A stretch of 64,000 bases of DNA from contig NZ_JBBKAH010000001.1 in assembly GCF_037652055.1 (NCBI RefSeq), positions 124,001 through 188,000 of the forward strand. The letters run 5' to 3'. The DNA comes from Pelagibius sp037652055. Lineage in GTDB: Bacteria; Pseudomonadota; Alphaproteobacteria; Kiloniellales; Kiloniellaceae. Numbering within the stretch: the stretch's first letter is position 1; each line of letters opens with the position of its first letter. The notes below the pieces were generated by a model that made no database searches, was not told the origin of the DNA, and saw nothing but the letters and a program-made list of their open reading frames with translations. A program made the translations under genes and the position numbers. Positions 8,910-17,515 of this stretch are shown piece by piece.

Positions 8910-10592
8910 CTACGCCGCCTTGATGCCAGTGATGAACTTCTGCACCACGTCACGCATGCGCTCGGCGTGCTTGGAGAGCTCCTCCGAGGCGGTCAGCACG
9001 TCACGCGAGGCGGCACCCGTCTCGCTGGCACCGCCCTTCACCTGGGCGATGTTGCTGGTGACGTCGCTGGTGCCGCGCGAGGCCTCGGCCACGTTGCGGG
9101 CGATCTCGCGGGTCGCCGCCGCCTGCTCCTCGACCGCCGCGGCGATCGCCGTGGTGATCTCGTCGATCTGCTGGATCACCCCGGAGATCTGGCCGATGGC
9201 GTCGACGGCGTTCTGCGATTCGCCGCGCATGCTGGAGATCTGGGCCGAGATCTCCTCGGTCGCCTTGGCGGTCTGGGTGGCGAGCGACTTCACTTCGCCC
9301 GCCACAACCGCAAAGCCCTTGCCCATCTCGCCGGCGCGCGCCGCCTCGATGGTGGCATTGAGGGCCAGCAGGTTGGTCTGCTCCGCGATGTCCTGGATCA
9401 GCTTCACCACGTCACCGATCTGGTCGGACTGCTCGCGCAGCCCGTTGACCACCTGGGTGGTCTGGCTGGCCGAGGCCACCGCAGACTGGGCGACGTCGGT
9501 CGCACGCGAAACCTGGCTGGCGATCTCGCCCAGGGAGGCATTGATCTCCTCGGTCGCCGAGGCCACGGTCTCCACGTTGGAGGACGCCTCCTCCGCCGCC
9601 GCGGCGACGGTGGTGCTCATCTCCTCGGTGCGCTGAGCGATCTGCGACATCGAGGTGGCGACGCTCTTCAGCTCGGTCGAGCCTTCGGCGACGCTGGCGA
9701 CCATCTCCGAGGACTCACGGTCGAACTCGGCCGTCATCTCCTCGATGCGCTTGGCACGCTTGGCCTTGTCCTCGTTTTCCTTGGCCGCGCGCGCTTCCAT
9801 CTGACGGTTCTCGATGAGGCGCTGACGGAAGAACTCGACGGACTTGGCCATCATGCCGATCTCGTCGCCCCGGTCCTGGTTCGCCGTGACGTCGTCATAG
9901 TGACCTTCGGCGAGGCGGCCCATGAAGCTCGACATGCCGTTGATCGGCGTGGCGATGGCGCGCGACAGCACGAGCCAGGCAGCGCCGGCGAAGACCATCG
10001 CAACGGCCGTGCCGATGAGCAGAGTGACCAGGGTGATGTTGAAGGCCGCGTCCACCGCGGCAACGTTGGTGGTGGTCAGCTGGTTGGCCAGGCCGACCAG
10101 TTCCGTCAGGTTGGTCCCGGCGTCGTTCAGCAGGCGCTCGCCGTAACCATTGGCCTCAAGCACGCGCGCCTCGTCAACGGTCAGCGGGTTGCGCATGAGG
10201 TCGATCTGGCGGGTGACGATCTCGCTCTGCCACTTCGCGATGCCCTCGCCCGCCGTCGTCAACAGCTGCTTGGCCTTGTCGACCGTCAGGCGCGAAGCCA
10301 GCGAGTCGAAGAAGCGCTGATACTCCGTCTTGGCGTTCTCATACTGCGTAATGTAGTCGCGGTTGCCGCTGAGCAGGAGGCCGCGCACGAAGGCCTGCTG
10401 CTTGGCAACCTCCTGGCGCATGGCTTCCAAGTCGTCGGTGATGGCGTTGATGCGCGTGGTGTCGGCGACGCGGTCGCGTGCCTGGCCCAGTTCGTAAAAG
10501 GTCACGCCCGACAGGCAGGCGATGATGAAGACCAAGGTGGCGAAAGCCGCGACCAGCTTGATGGAGATACGGGTGTTGTTGATGATGTTCAT
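8910..10592 (-). CDS. Methyl-accepting chemotaxis protein
   Basis: 560 residues from MNIINNTRISIKL; an in-frame ORF extends upstream into the previous gene but lacks support, and ggag/ggaa precedes this ATG. Membrane segments lie near residues 11-30 and 185-212 and enclose a periplasmic helical sensor region of about 150 residues. A HAMP linker follows, then the long cytoplasmic coiled coil. The hairpin tip that binds CheA/CheW reads EQTNLLALNATIEAARAGE near 405-425, with methylation-type Glu/Gln/Ala-rich heptads on both sides. No C-terminal CheR-binding pentapeptide is seen. It sits 28 bases after a secreted Cache-like protein, which may supply the ligand-binding function. Confidence 0.95.
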   Translation of the reverse strand: MNIINNTRISIKLVAAFATLVFIIACLSGVTFYELGQARDRVADTTRINAITDDLEAMRQEVAKQQAFVRGLLLSGNRDYITQYENAKTEYQRFFDSLASRLTVDKAKQLLTTAGEGIAKWQSEIVTRQIDLMRNPLTVDEARVLEANGYGERLLNDAGTNLTELVGLANQLTTTNVAAVDAAFNITLVTLLIGTAVAMVFAGAAWLVLSRAIATPINGMSSFMGRLAEGHYDDVTANQDRGDEIGMMAKSVEFFRQRLIENRQMEARAAKENEDKAKRAKRIEEMTAEFDRESSEMVASVAEGSTELKSVATSMSQIAQRTEEMSTTVAAAAEEASSNVETVASATEEINASLGEIASQVSRATDVAQSAVASASQTTQVVNGLREQSDQIGDVVKLIQDIAEQTNLLALNATIEAARAGEMGKGFAVVAGEVKSLATQTAKATEEISAQISSMRGESQNAVDAIGQISGVIQQIDEITTAIAAAVEEQAAATREIARNVAEASRGTSDVTSNIAQVKGGASETGAASRDVLTASEELSKHAERMRDVVQKFITGIKAA

Positions 10593-10620
10593 GTTTCCAA
10601 GCTCCAGACGCAGCGTGCCG

Positions 10621-11235
10621 TCAGACCTTGCCGGCGGCGTAGCGGCGGCGCAGTTCGGTGACGTTGACGTCCACCGTGATGGCACCGACCACCTTGCCGT
10701 CCTGGGCAATGGCCATGTTCAGCTGGGCGATTTCGGCACCGGTGTCCTCGTTGATCTCGATCTCGTCGATGAAGACCGCGTCGGGAGCCACCTGGTATGT
10801 CTTCTGCCATTTGGCTTCGTCGCCCTGCCAGAAATCGGAGGTGATGGCGCTCTGGCCGGCGTTCAATCCGCTGCCGTCCATCACGAAGATCGCCGTGAAG
10901 AGGCCCTGGGAGTCCGCCTGGATCCGCGTCAGATAGCTGGAGAGCGGTGACGACAGCACCGCGGTGATCAGCGGCTGATCGGCGACTTCGCGCTCGGCCT
11001 TCCACTGCCCGTCGAGGGCGTCGATGGCCGCCTGATCGAGATTGGCGTAGCGCTCGTTGCTCGCCTCGAGCGACAGCAGGACGACCGGCGACGACGACCA
11101 CTGGCGGACCTGCTCCACCAGATTTTCGCGGATCAGCCATTCGTCGGCCGTCGCCGTATGGGTCCAGAGGGCCGCGGCAAAAGCGGCCGCCAGGGCGGCA
11201 AGACCGCGTCGGAAAAAGGCACTTCGCGAGGACAT
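10621..11235 (-). CDS. Secreted Cache/PDC-like sensor-domain protein
   Basis: 204 residues. The first 30 form a Sec signal peptide (basic RR, Ala-rich core, cleavage expected after THTATA). The mature protein resembles a single PDC/Cache sensor fold: an N-terminal helix, then beta segments with the typical FVMDGSGLNAGQS, TSDFWQGDEAKWQ, DEIEINEDTGA and a final GAITVDVNV strand. Such domains normally sit inside a chemoreceptor or kinase, but here one is encoded separately. It begins the two-gene unit with the chemoreceptor 28 bases downstream, so a periplasmic accessory binding protein for that receptor is plausible. Ligand unknown. There is no membrane segment apart from the signal peptide. 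Confidence 0.75.
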   Translation of the reverse strand: MSSRSAFFRRGLAALAAAFAAALWTHTATADEWLIRENLVEQVRQWSSSPVVLLSLEASNERYANLDQAAIDALDGQWKAEREVADQPLITAVLSSPLSSYLTRIQADSQGLFTAIFVMDGSGLNAGQSAITSDFWQGDEAKWQKTYQVAPDAVFIDEIEINEDTGAEIAQLNMAIAQDGKVVGAITVDVNVTELRRRYAAGKV

Positions 11236-11320
11236 CGTCTATTCCCCTAGTCAGCATGGACGAGAAGGTCGGAGCCCACGTTGTAGACATAAGTTCTTAA
11301 TTTACTCATAAACCTAATCG

Positions 11321-11341
11321 AATTCTCGATAGTCGAGAATT
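11321..11341. promoter_or_regulatory. Perfect palindrome upstream of the Cache-MCP pair
   Basis: aattctcga-tag-tcgagaatt is a 9-base perfect inverted repeat around a 3-base centre. It is embedded in the AT-rich 239-base gap between the Cache gene start (11235) and the end of the antiporter gene (11475). Position and base composition suit an operator or promoter element about 90 bases upstream of the Cache gene. No T-run supports a terminator. The regulator is unknown. Confidence 0.5.
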
Positions 11342-11474
11342 ATAGGGATGTCCCATCCCATTGTTTTTCCTGCTAATTGCACTTGCGGCCCTAAATACAT
11401 CTTTAGCATGTAGATTGGTCCGGCGTTCCGACCGGCCGGCCTACCGCTTGGACGAGCCCGCGCCGGGCCCGGCT

Positions 11475-13982
11475 CTAGCTTTGGCTCGCGTCACCTATGG
11501 CGCGCTGGTTCATCGCCCGACGGTCGCGGGCGACCTCGGCCAGCTTGGAGCGCCACTGCGGCAGGAAGCCGCCGATCTCCTCGAAGGCGGCGCGCGGCAG
11601 GAAGAGGAGATGTGAATAACTGATCGAGCGCACCGAGGCGCTGCGGCGGCTCTGGTCGAGCAGCGCCATTTCGCCGAAGAAGTCGCCGCGGCCAAGCCGG
11701 AGATGTTCCTGGCCGACCACGATCTCGACCGCGCCGCTGGCGATGAAGTACATGCCGTCGGCGCGTTCGCCCTGGCGGAACACGTAGGCGTCGGCGGCGA
11801 AGACCCGTTCCTGCAGGCGCTTGGCGACGCGCCCCAGTTCCTCCTCGCCCAGAGTGCCGAATACGGGAAACCCGCGCAGCAGTTCGGGTGTGGTGGCGCG
11901 CATGTCGACGGCCGCCATGGGCCGCTGGCTGGCATGCACGCTCTCCGCCTCGGCGCGCAGATGCCGGGCGAGGTCCTCGCTGATGATCCCGGCCTGGCGC
12001 ATCTGCTGCACCTGCTCGACTTCCTCCAGGTAGGCGTAGCGCTCCAGCACCGAATGATCGAGGTTGCGGGCGAACTTCGGATACTGCAGGCGCAGCGCAT
12101 CGAGGTGGCGCTCGACCTCGGTGAGGCGCTGGCGCAGGATGTCGCCGAGCAGTTCGGCCAGGCGGTCGCCGAGCAACCCGGCCAGCCGGAACTCCAGGAA
12201 GACGGTGAGCTCCAGCAGGATGATGCGAGTGACCAGCAGGGACTGGAAGCGCCGCCCCAGATAGGTAGCGAGCGGCCGGCTGATGTGCAGCTTGGAATGC
12301 AGCAGGCCGATGAAGCGGAACCACCAGGTCTGGCGGTGCGGGCGGCGCGCGGCGCGCAGGTAGCCCAGGCGCCCGTCCTCGCGCACGCCGTCGATCATCG
12401 CCTCCACCGACAACAGGTAGCGGTCGATCAGCGGGCTCGGCAGGCCGCCGCTCCAGCGCTGGTCGAGCATCAGCGACCTCTCCTGGTTGGCCAGCGCGAT
12501 GAGTCCGACGGTGAGTCGCTCGCGGTCGCTCAGCACCTCGGCGAAGGAGTTATCCTCGCCGACCTTCAACAGGCGCTCGCTGTAGGGACGCACGGCGGAA
12601 TCGACCAGATCGTCATCCAGCTCATAGCGGCCCGCGAAGGAGCGCAGGTTCGAGCGGACGCTGGACAGCGCCTGGGTCAGCACCTGGCTGCGGAAGGCCC
12701 GGTCAATGGGCGAGAGCTGGTCCAGCCCCAGCCAGCGCATCAGCGGGCTCAGCGTGGTGCCCTGCACCAGCAGGGTGAAGAGGGCAAAGCCGGTCGCCTG
12801 GATGGCGATGAAACGCTGGACCTCCGGCTCGACCAGCGCGTTCTCGGTCACCGCCAGGGCCAGCGCCAGGGTGACGGAGCCGCGCAGGCCGCCCCAGATG
12901 ATGACGGTCTTCATCGGCGTCGATACCTTCTGAACCACCCGCGCGGCCGAGAGCAGCGGGAAGACGCCGAAGAGGATCAGAGCGCGCGCGACCAGGGCGG
13001 CCGCCACGGCGACCAGCAGGTAGAGCACGTCGGCGAGGGTGAAATTCTCCAGCAGCCGCGGTACCAGGATCGCCGCCAGCACGAAGACCAGGCTTGTCGC
13101 CCAATAGGCCAGCTGTTCCAGTGTGTCGAGGCAGAAGCGGAAGGCCTCCGGCTGGAAGCGCGAGCGGCCAACCGCGCTGAGCACCAGGCCGGCAGTGACC
13201 ACCGCGACCACACCGGAGAGGTCGAGGTATTTGTTGCAGAGCACGTAGACGACGTAGGGCAGCGCCACGGTGATGGTGATCTGGGCGCCCCGGTAGGCGC
13301 GCAGGAAGGACAGCAGCGACGCGGTCGCCCGCCCCCCGACAAAGCCAACCAGGACGCCGCCGGCGAGGCGCCAGACGAGTTCCTCCGAGACCAGCCAGAA
13401 GTCGAGATCGCGGCCGGTGATGATAACGCCGAGGAAGGCGCTGAAGGCGGCGATGGCGGTGGCGTCGTTCAGCAGGCTCTCGCCCTCGACCAGCCGGGTC
13501 ACGCGAGCCGGAGCGCCGAGATCGCGGAACATGGCGATCACCGCGCTGGGATCGGTGGTGGCGACGATGGCGCCGAACAGCAGGCAGACCACCAGCGGCA
13601 TGGGGGCGACCAGGTAGACGGCACCGCCGATGACCACCAGGGCGACCAGGACCGCCAGTACCGCCAATAGCACCACCGCCACGATATCCTGGGCCAGGCG
13701 CCGCACGTCGATGGTGATGGCGCCCTGGAACAGCAGCATCGGCAGCAGGATGGTGAGGAAGGTGGCCGACGACACCGGGATGTCGATCACCAGTTCCGCG
13801 ACCTCGTTGAACTCGTCGGTGAGGGTGGTGCGCAGCAGCCAGAGTGCGGCCAGGCCGATCAGCACGCCGACGACCGCCAGCACCACCGTGAACGGCAGGC
13901 CGGTGCGCCGCGCCAAGGGCTGCACGCTGGCAACCACCATCAGCAGCACGGCGGTGGTCAGGACGATGTCAGCGATGATCAT
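11475..13982 (-). CDS. Na+/H+ antiporter (CPA1/NhaP type) with C-terminal cyclic-nucleotide-binding domain
   Basis: 835 residues. I start at MIIADIVL because the 24-residue upstream extension in frame is Pro/Arg/Cys-rich and precedes the first membrane helix. About 12 membrane helices fill residues 1-400. They include the ion-site region with DPSAVIAMFRDLG and EGESLLNDATA and the conserved WGGLRGSVTLALAL. A long cytoplasmic helical region follows. The last roughly 150 residues form a cNMP-binding domain with the phosphate-binding cassette GDFFGEMALLDQSRRSASV (about 764-782). The antiporter exchanges Na+ or K+ for H+ and may be gated by cAMP or cGMP. The gene stands alone. Confidence 0.93.
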   Translation of the reverse strand: MIIADIVLTTAVLLMVVASVQPLARRTGLPFTVVLAVVGVLIGLAALWLLRTTLTDEFNEVAELVIDIPVSSATFLTILLPMLLFQGAITIDVRRLAQDIVAVVLLAVLAVLVALVVIGGAVYLVAPMPLVVCLLFGAIVATTDPSAVIAMFRDLGAPARVTRLVEGESLLNDATAIAAFSAFLGVIITGRDLDFWLVSEELVWRLAGGVLVGFVGGRATASLLSFLRAYRGAQITITVALPYVVYVLCNKYLDLSGVVAVVTAGLVLSAVGRSRFQPEAFRFCLDTLEQLAYWATSLVFVLAAILVPRLLENFTLADVLYLLVAVAAALVARALILFGVFPLLSAARVVQKVSTPMKTVIIWGGLRGSVTLALALAVTENALVEPEVQRFIAIQATGFALFTLLVQGTTLSPLMRWLGLDQLSPIDRAFRSQVLTQALSSVRSNLRSFAGRYELDDDLVDSAVRPYSERLLKVGEDNSFAEVLSDRERLTVGLIALANQERSLMLDQRWSGGLPSPLIDRYLLSVEAMIDGVREDGRLGYLRAARRPHRQTWWFRFIGLLHSKLHISRPLATYLGRRFQSLLVTRIILLELTVFLEFRLAGLLGDRLAELLGDILRQRLTEVERHLDALRLQYPKFARNLDHSVLERYAYLEEVEQVQQMRQAGIISEDLARHLRAEAESVHASQRPMAAVDMRATTPELLRGFPVFGTLGEEELGRVAKRLQERVFAADAYVFRQGERADGMYFIASGAVEIVVGQEHLRLGRGDFFGEMALLDQSRRSASVRSISYSHLLFLPRAAFEEIGGFLPQWRSKLAEVARDRRAMNQRAIGDASQS

Positions 13983-14105
13983 AGGCGGGCGTCTAGTACC
14001 AGGAACCGGCGGCGGGTGGCCGCGCCAGCATCGGCGGTCTCCACAAAAAGGCAACTTATAACAGTATAACCTGCCTCGCCCAGACTGTGCGAAGACTCAC
14101 GCGGC

Positions 14106-14855
14106 CTAGCCCCTGAAGACGTCCGCCAGGGTCAGTTCGTGGTGCGTTTGCTCCCTGAGGTCGAGGCCGGAGTGGAGATCCACGATGTGGCTTTTCATGA
14201 TCTCCTCCGCCGCCTGGCCGTCGTGCGCCTTCATGGCCGCCAGCAGGGCATGATGGGAGTGGCTCTCGCAGGCGGTGTCCGGGCGCTTCCAGTAGAGCGC
14301 GATGATCAGCGACGAGCGCGAGATCAGCTGCCGGATGATTCCCCCCAAGACCTGCTGATCGGCGATCTCGGCCACCGCGATGTGGAACTGGCCCGACAGC
14401 ATGAGGGATTTTCCCATCTCGCCGGCGGCCAGGGCGACGTGCTCGGCGTCGATATGCGCCTTCAGATTTTCCAGGTGAGCGTCGGTCATCGCGATGGCGG
14501 CCATGCGGGCGACGCGCGGCTCGATGAGGGCGCGCGCCTCGAAGACCTCGTGCGCCTCGCGGATGGTCGGGCGGGAGACGAAGGCGCCGCGGTTGCGCTC
14601 GATGGTGACCAGGCCGGAATGGGCGAGCGCATGCAGGGCCGCGCGGACCACTGTGCGGCTGGCGCCGAAGATCTCTCCCACCTCGTCCTCGGAGAGCTTC
14701 ATGCCGGGCCGCAGGCGGTGTTCCAGGATGGCCTTTTGCAGCTCCAGGCAGATGGCGAGCGCGCGTCCGGGCGGCAAAGAGAAGCCCCCATCCGAGACCC
14801 TGTCCACGCCCGCCCCTTCATCCAGGCCGCTGCCGGCCGCCACTGCCGAGGTCAT
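14106..14855 (-). CDS. GntR family transcriptional regulator, FCD (FadR-like) subgroup
   Basis: 249 residues from MTSAVAAG, preceded by a good ribosome site (gaggaaaggg). The winged helix-turn-helix (residues about 35-95) includes MKLSEDEVGEIFGASRTVVR and ends in NRGAFVSRP. The C-terminal FCD domain is all-helical, with the metal/ligand residues expected of the group (FHIAVAEIA and the His-rich CESHSHHALL). FCD regulators usually repress and are released by a small carboxylate or amine. It is divergent from the polyamine-type ABC operon, whose transport substrate is its likely signal. A GTATAC-centred candidate operator lies in the shared 250-base gap. Confidence 0.93.
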   Translation of the reverse strand: MTSAVAAGSGLDEGAGVDRVSDGGFSLPPGRALAICLELQKAILEHRLRPGMKLSEDEVGEIFGASRTVVRAALHALAHSGLVTIERNRGAFVSRPTIREAHEVFEARALIEPRVARMAAIAMTDAHLENLKAHIDAEHVALAAGEMGKSLMLSGQFHIAVAEIADQQVLGGIIRQLISRSSLIIALYWKRPDTACESHSHHALLAAMKAHDGQAAEEIMKSHIVDLHSGLDLREQTHHELTLADVFRG

Positions 14856-14928
14856 GGCCACCCTTTCCTCAAGAACTCCATTGCCCCCGGTCAGCGATAG
14901 CCCAAGCCCGCGCGGCAGGCAAACGGAA

Positions 14929-14940
14929 ATCGTATACAAT
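14929..14940. promoter_or_regulatory. Candidate GntR/FCD operator
   Basis: atcgtatacaat is a 12-base near-palindrome (10 of 12 bases symmetric) centred on GTATAC. It sits in the intergenic gap between the GntR gene and the ABC operon and is followed by an AT-rich stretch. FCD-type regulators often bind palindromes of this form. The assignment to this regulator rests on position. Confidence 0.45.
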
Positions 14941-15105
14941 TTTTAGGCAATTCGTATTTCATCTGCCCAATTCGCGGGCAGCACAATTTCGCGGCCCAAA
15001 CGGCGGAATCTTTCTCGACTGAAAATCAACGACTTAGCTTGCAGGGCGTTTTGGCACGCCTGTTGCTGATGCAGGGGTTTAGGGAAACCGGGACGGGCCG
15101 CGCCG

Positions 15106-16098
15106 ATGACCACCGAGAGCGAACTGGAACTCGTGTCGCTGACCAAGCGCTACGGCGAGACTCTCGCCGTCGACGCCATCGACCACAAGTTTCCCGCCGG
15201 CAGCTATTCCTGCCTGCTCGGCCCCTCGGGTTGTGGCAAGTCGTCGACCCTCAGGATGATCGCCGGCCACGAGGTGGTGAGTTCGGGCGACATCGTGCTG
15301 GGCCGGGCCAACATCACCGACCTGCCGCCGGCCAAGCGCGGCACCGCGATGATGTTCCAGAGCTACGCCCTGTTCCCCCACCTCTCCTCGGCGGAGAACG
15401 TCGCCTTCAGCCTGAAGATGCGGGGGCAGCCCAAGGCCGCGCGCCTGAAGAGGGCGATGGAACTGCTGGAGCTCGTCGACATGACGCAATACGCCGGACG
15501 CCTGCCGGGCCAGCTTTCCGGCGGCCAGCAGCAGCGTGTGGCGCTGGCCCGCGCGCTCATCACCAGCCCGGCCATCCTGCTGCTCGATGAACCGCTTTCC
15601 GCGCTCGACCCCTTCCTGCGCCTGCGCATGCGGCTGGAACTGAAGCGGCTGCAGCGCGAACTGGGCATCTCCTTCATCCACGTGACGCACTCTCAGGACG
15701 AGGCGCTGGCCCTGGCCGACGGCATCATCGTCATGAACGGCGGCAGGATCGAGCAGGCCGGCACGCCGCAGCAGGTGTTCGACGCGCCGGAGACGGAGTT
15801 CGTCGCGCGCTTCATCGGCGGCCACAACGTCATGAAGCGGGACGGCGGCGCCATCGCCGTGCGCGCCGACCGCATCGCGGTCACGCGCCAGGGTGCCCCG
15901 GGCGCCGCTCAACTGGAAGCCGTCGTGCGCGACGTCGAGTACCTCGGCACCACGGTGAATCTGGCACTGAGCGCAGGCGGCGCCGGCGACATCACCGCGA
16001 CCCTGGCCGACAGCATCTTCTTCAAGGCCCCCATCGAAATCGGCGAAACCGTGTTCCTGAGCTGGAGCCCCGCCGATGCCCATCCGCTTGCGGCCTGA
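15106..16098 (+). CDS. ABC transporter ATP-binding protein, polyamine (PotA) type
   Basis: 330 residues. Walker A is GPSGCGKSS (about residue 40), the Q-loop region is MMFQSYALFPH, the signature is LSGGQQQR, Walker B is ILLLDEPLSALD and the switch His is in VTHSQDEA. A C-terminal TOBE-like regulatory region (about 240-330) is typical of PotA/MalK-type import ATPases. It is the first gene of a five- or six-gene unit: ATPase, binding protein, two permeases, racemase and GNAT. The family is secure; polyamine versus another small cation or amino-acid-like substrate is not resolved. Likely controlled by the divergent GntR protein. Confidence 0.95.
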   Translation: MTTESELELVSLTKRYGETLAVDAIDHKFPAGSYSCLLGPSGCGKSSTLRMIAGHEVVSSGDIVLGRANITDLPPAKRGTAMMFQSYALFPHLSSAENVAFSLKMRGQPKAARLKRAMELLELVDMTQYAGRLPGQLSGGQQQRVALARALITSPAILLLDEPLSALDPFLRLRMRLELKRLQRELGISFIHVTHSQDEALALADGIIVMNGGRIEQAGTPQQVFDAPETEFVARFIGGHNVMKRDGGAIAVRADRIAVTRQGAPGAAQLEAVVRDVEYLGTTVNLALSAGGAGDITATLADSIFFKAPIEIGETVFLSWSPADAHPLAA

Positions 16099-16157
16099 CC
16101 GCAGGCGACCCCGAGAAAACCTCGCCAACCCCTAAGGGAAAACAGGGAGCAGAAATT

Positions 16158-17447
16158 ATGAGAACAGGGAAGAGCAAGACATTCAGCCGCCGCACGGTCC
16201 TGAAGGGCGCCGCCGCCACCGGCGGCCTCGCGCTGGGATCGGGCGCCGTCAGCGGGTTTCCGACCATCTGGGCGCAGAACATCAAGGACGTGACGCTGCG
16301 CCAATTCGGCACCGGCGTTTCCAACCTCAACGAGGTGGCCGAGAAGGTGAAAGAAGACCTCGGCTTCACCCTGGAGATGACCGCCCTCGATTCCGACAGC
16401 GTCACCCAGCGCGCGGCGACCCAGCCGAAATCCTTCGACATTGCCGACATCGAGTACTGGATCTGCAAGAAGGTCTGGCCCGCCGGCAACCTGCAGGCCA
16501 TGGACGTTTCCAAGATCAAGAACTACGACAAGATCGTCGGCATCTTCAAGAGCGGCAAGCTGACCCCTGAGTCGGACATCGCCCAGGGCACCGCGCCGCA
16601 CACCGTCGGCTTCGTCGACGGCCCGGACGGCACCAGCTTCGCCAAGGAAGAAACCGGCTGGATGACCCTCATCCCGACGATCTACAACGCCGACACCCTG
16701 GGCATCCGCCCGGATCTCATCGGCCGGCCGATCGAGAGCTGGACCGAACTGCTGAACCCCGAGTTCAAGGGCAAGGCCTCGATCCTCGATATCTCTTCCA
16801 TCGGCATCATGGACGCGGCGATGGTCTGCGAGGCGATGGGCGAGATCAAATACGGCGACAAGGGCAACATGACCCGCGAGGAGATCGACAAGACCATGGC
16901 GATCTTCACCGAGGCCAAGAAAGCCGGGCAGTTCCGCGCTTTCTGGAAATCCTTCGACGAGAGCGTGAACCTCATGGCCTCGGGCGAAGTGGTGATCCAG
17001 TCCATGTGGTCGCCGGCGATCACCGCCGTGCGCTCCAAGGGCATCCCTTGCGTCTACCAGCCGCTGAAGGAAGGCTACCGCTCGTGGGGCGGCGGCATCG
17101 GCCTGTCCAAGAACCTCTCGGGCCTGGAACTGGAAGCCGCCTACGAATACATCAACTGGTACCTCTCCGGCTGGGTCGGCGGCTTCCTGATGCGCCAGGG
17201 CTACTACTCCGCGGTGCCGGAGACCTCCAAGGACTTCATGACCGCCGACGAGTGGGGCTTCTGGTTCGAGGGCAAGCCCGCCGAGGGCGAGATCAAGAAC
17301 CCGCAGGGCCAGGTGATGGAGAAGGCCGGCGCCGTGCGCGACGGCGGCTCCTTCTACGACCGCATGGGCGCGGTCGCCTGCTGGAACGCGGTCATGGACG
17401 AGAACCAGCACATGGTCCGCAAGTGGAACGAGTTCATCGCGGCCTGA
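16158..17447 (+). CDS. ABC transporter substrate-binding protein, polyamine (PotD) type, Tat-exported
   Basis: 429 residues. The N-terminus carries a twin-arginine signal (SRRTVLKGAAATGG, cleavage expected near WAQN), so the protein is probably exported folded. The mature part is a family 1/8 extracellular binding protein with PotD-like segments: TLIPTIYNADTLGI, SWTELLNPEFKGKASILD, and SMWSPAITAVRSKGIPCVY in the second lobe. It would capture the substrate in the periplasm for the adjacent permease pair. A ribosome site (cagggagcag) precedes the ATG. The gene lies 59 bases after the ATPase. Ligand unknown; polyamine or a related amino compound is the family expectation. Confidence 0.93.
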   Translation: MRTGKSKTFSRRTVLKGAAATGGLALGSGAVSGFPTIWAQNIKDVTLRQFGTGVSNLNEVAEKVKEDLGFTLEMTALDSDSVTQRAATQPKSFDIADIEYWICKKVWPAGNLQAMDVSKIKNYDKIVGIFKSGKLTPESDIAQGTAPHTVGFVDGPDGTSFAKEETGWMTLIPTIYNADTLGIRPDLIGRPIESWTELLNPEFKGKASILDISSIGIMDAAMVCEAMGEIKYGDKGNMTREEIDKTMAIFTEAKKAGQFRAFWKSFDESVNLMASGEVVIQSMWSPAITAVRSKGIPCVYQPLKEGYRSWGGGIGLSKNLSGLELEAAYEYINWYLSGWVGGFLMRQGYYSAVPETSKDFMTADEWGFWFEGKPAEGEIKNPQGQVMEKAGAVRDGGSFYDRMGAVACWNAVMDENQHMVRKWNEFIAA

Positions 17448-17515
17448 TGCGAGAGGAGGAGCGCCCGTCCGGTGCCATAACACCGGGCGGGCGGTCCGCC
17501 ACAGGTAACCCCCGC

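Noticed and set aside
11703..13670. Plus-strand ORF of 655 codons opposite the antiporter
   Set aside because: Composition is Gln/Asp/His/Gly-rich and low in complexity, with no ribosome site; the minus strand encodes a clear antiporter.
17447..17515. Alternative coupled start (TGATG) of the first polyamine-type permease
   Set aside because: It adds a polar 23-residue leader not usual for the family; kept as a possibility in the gene entry rather than as the call.
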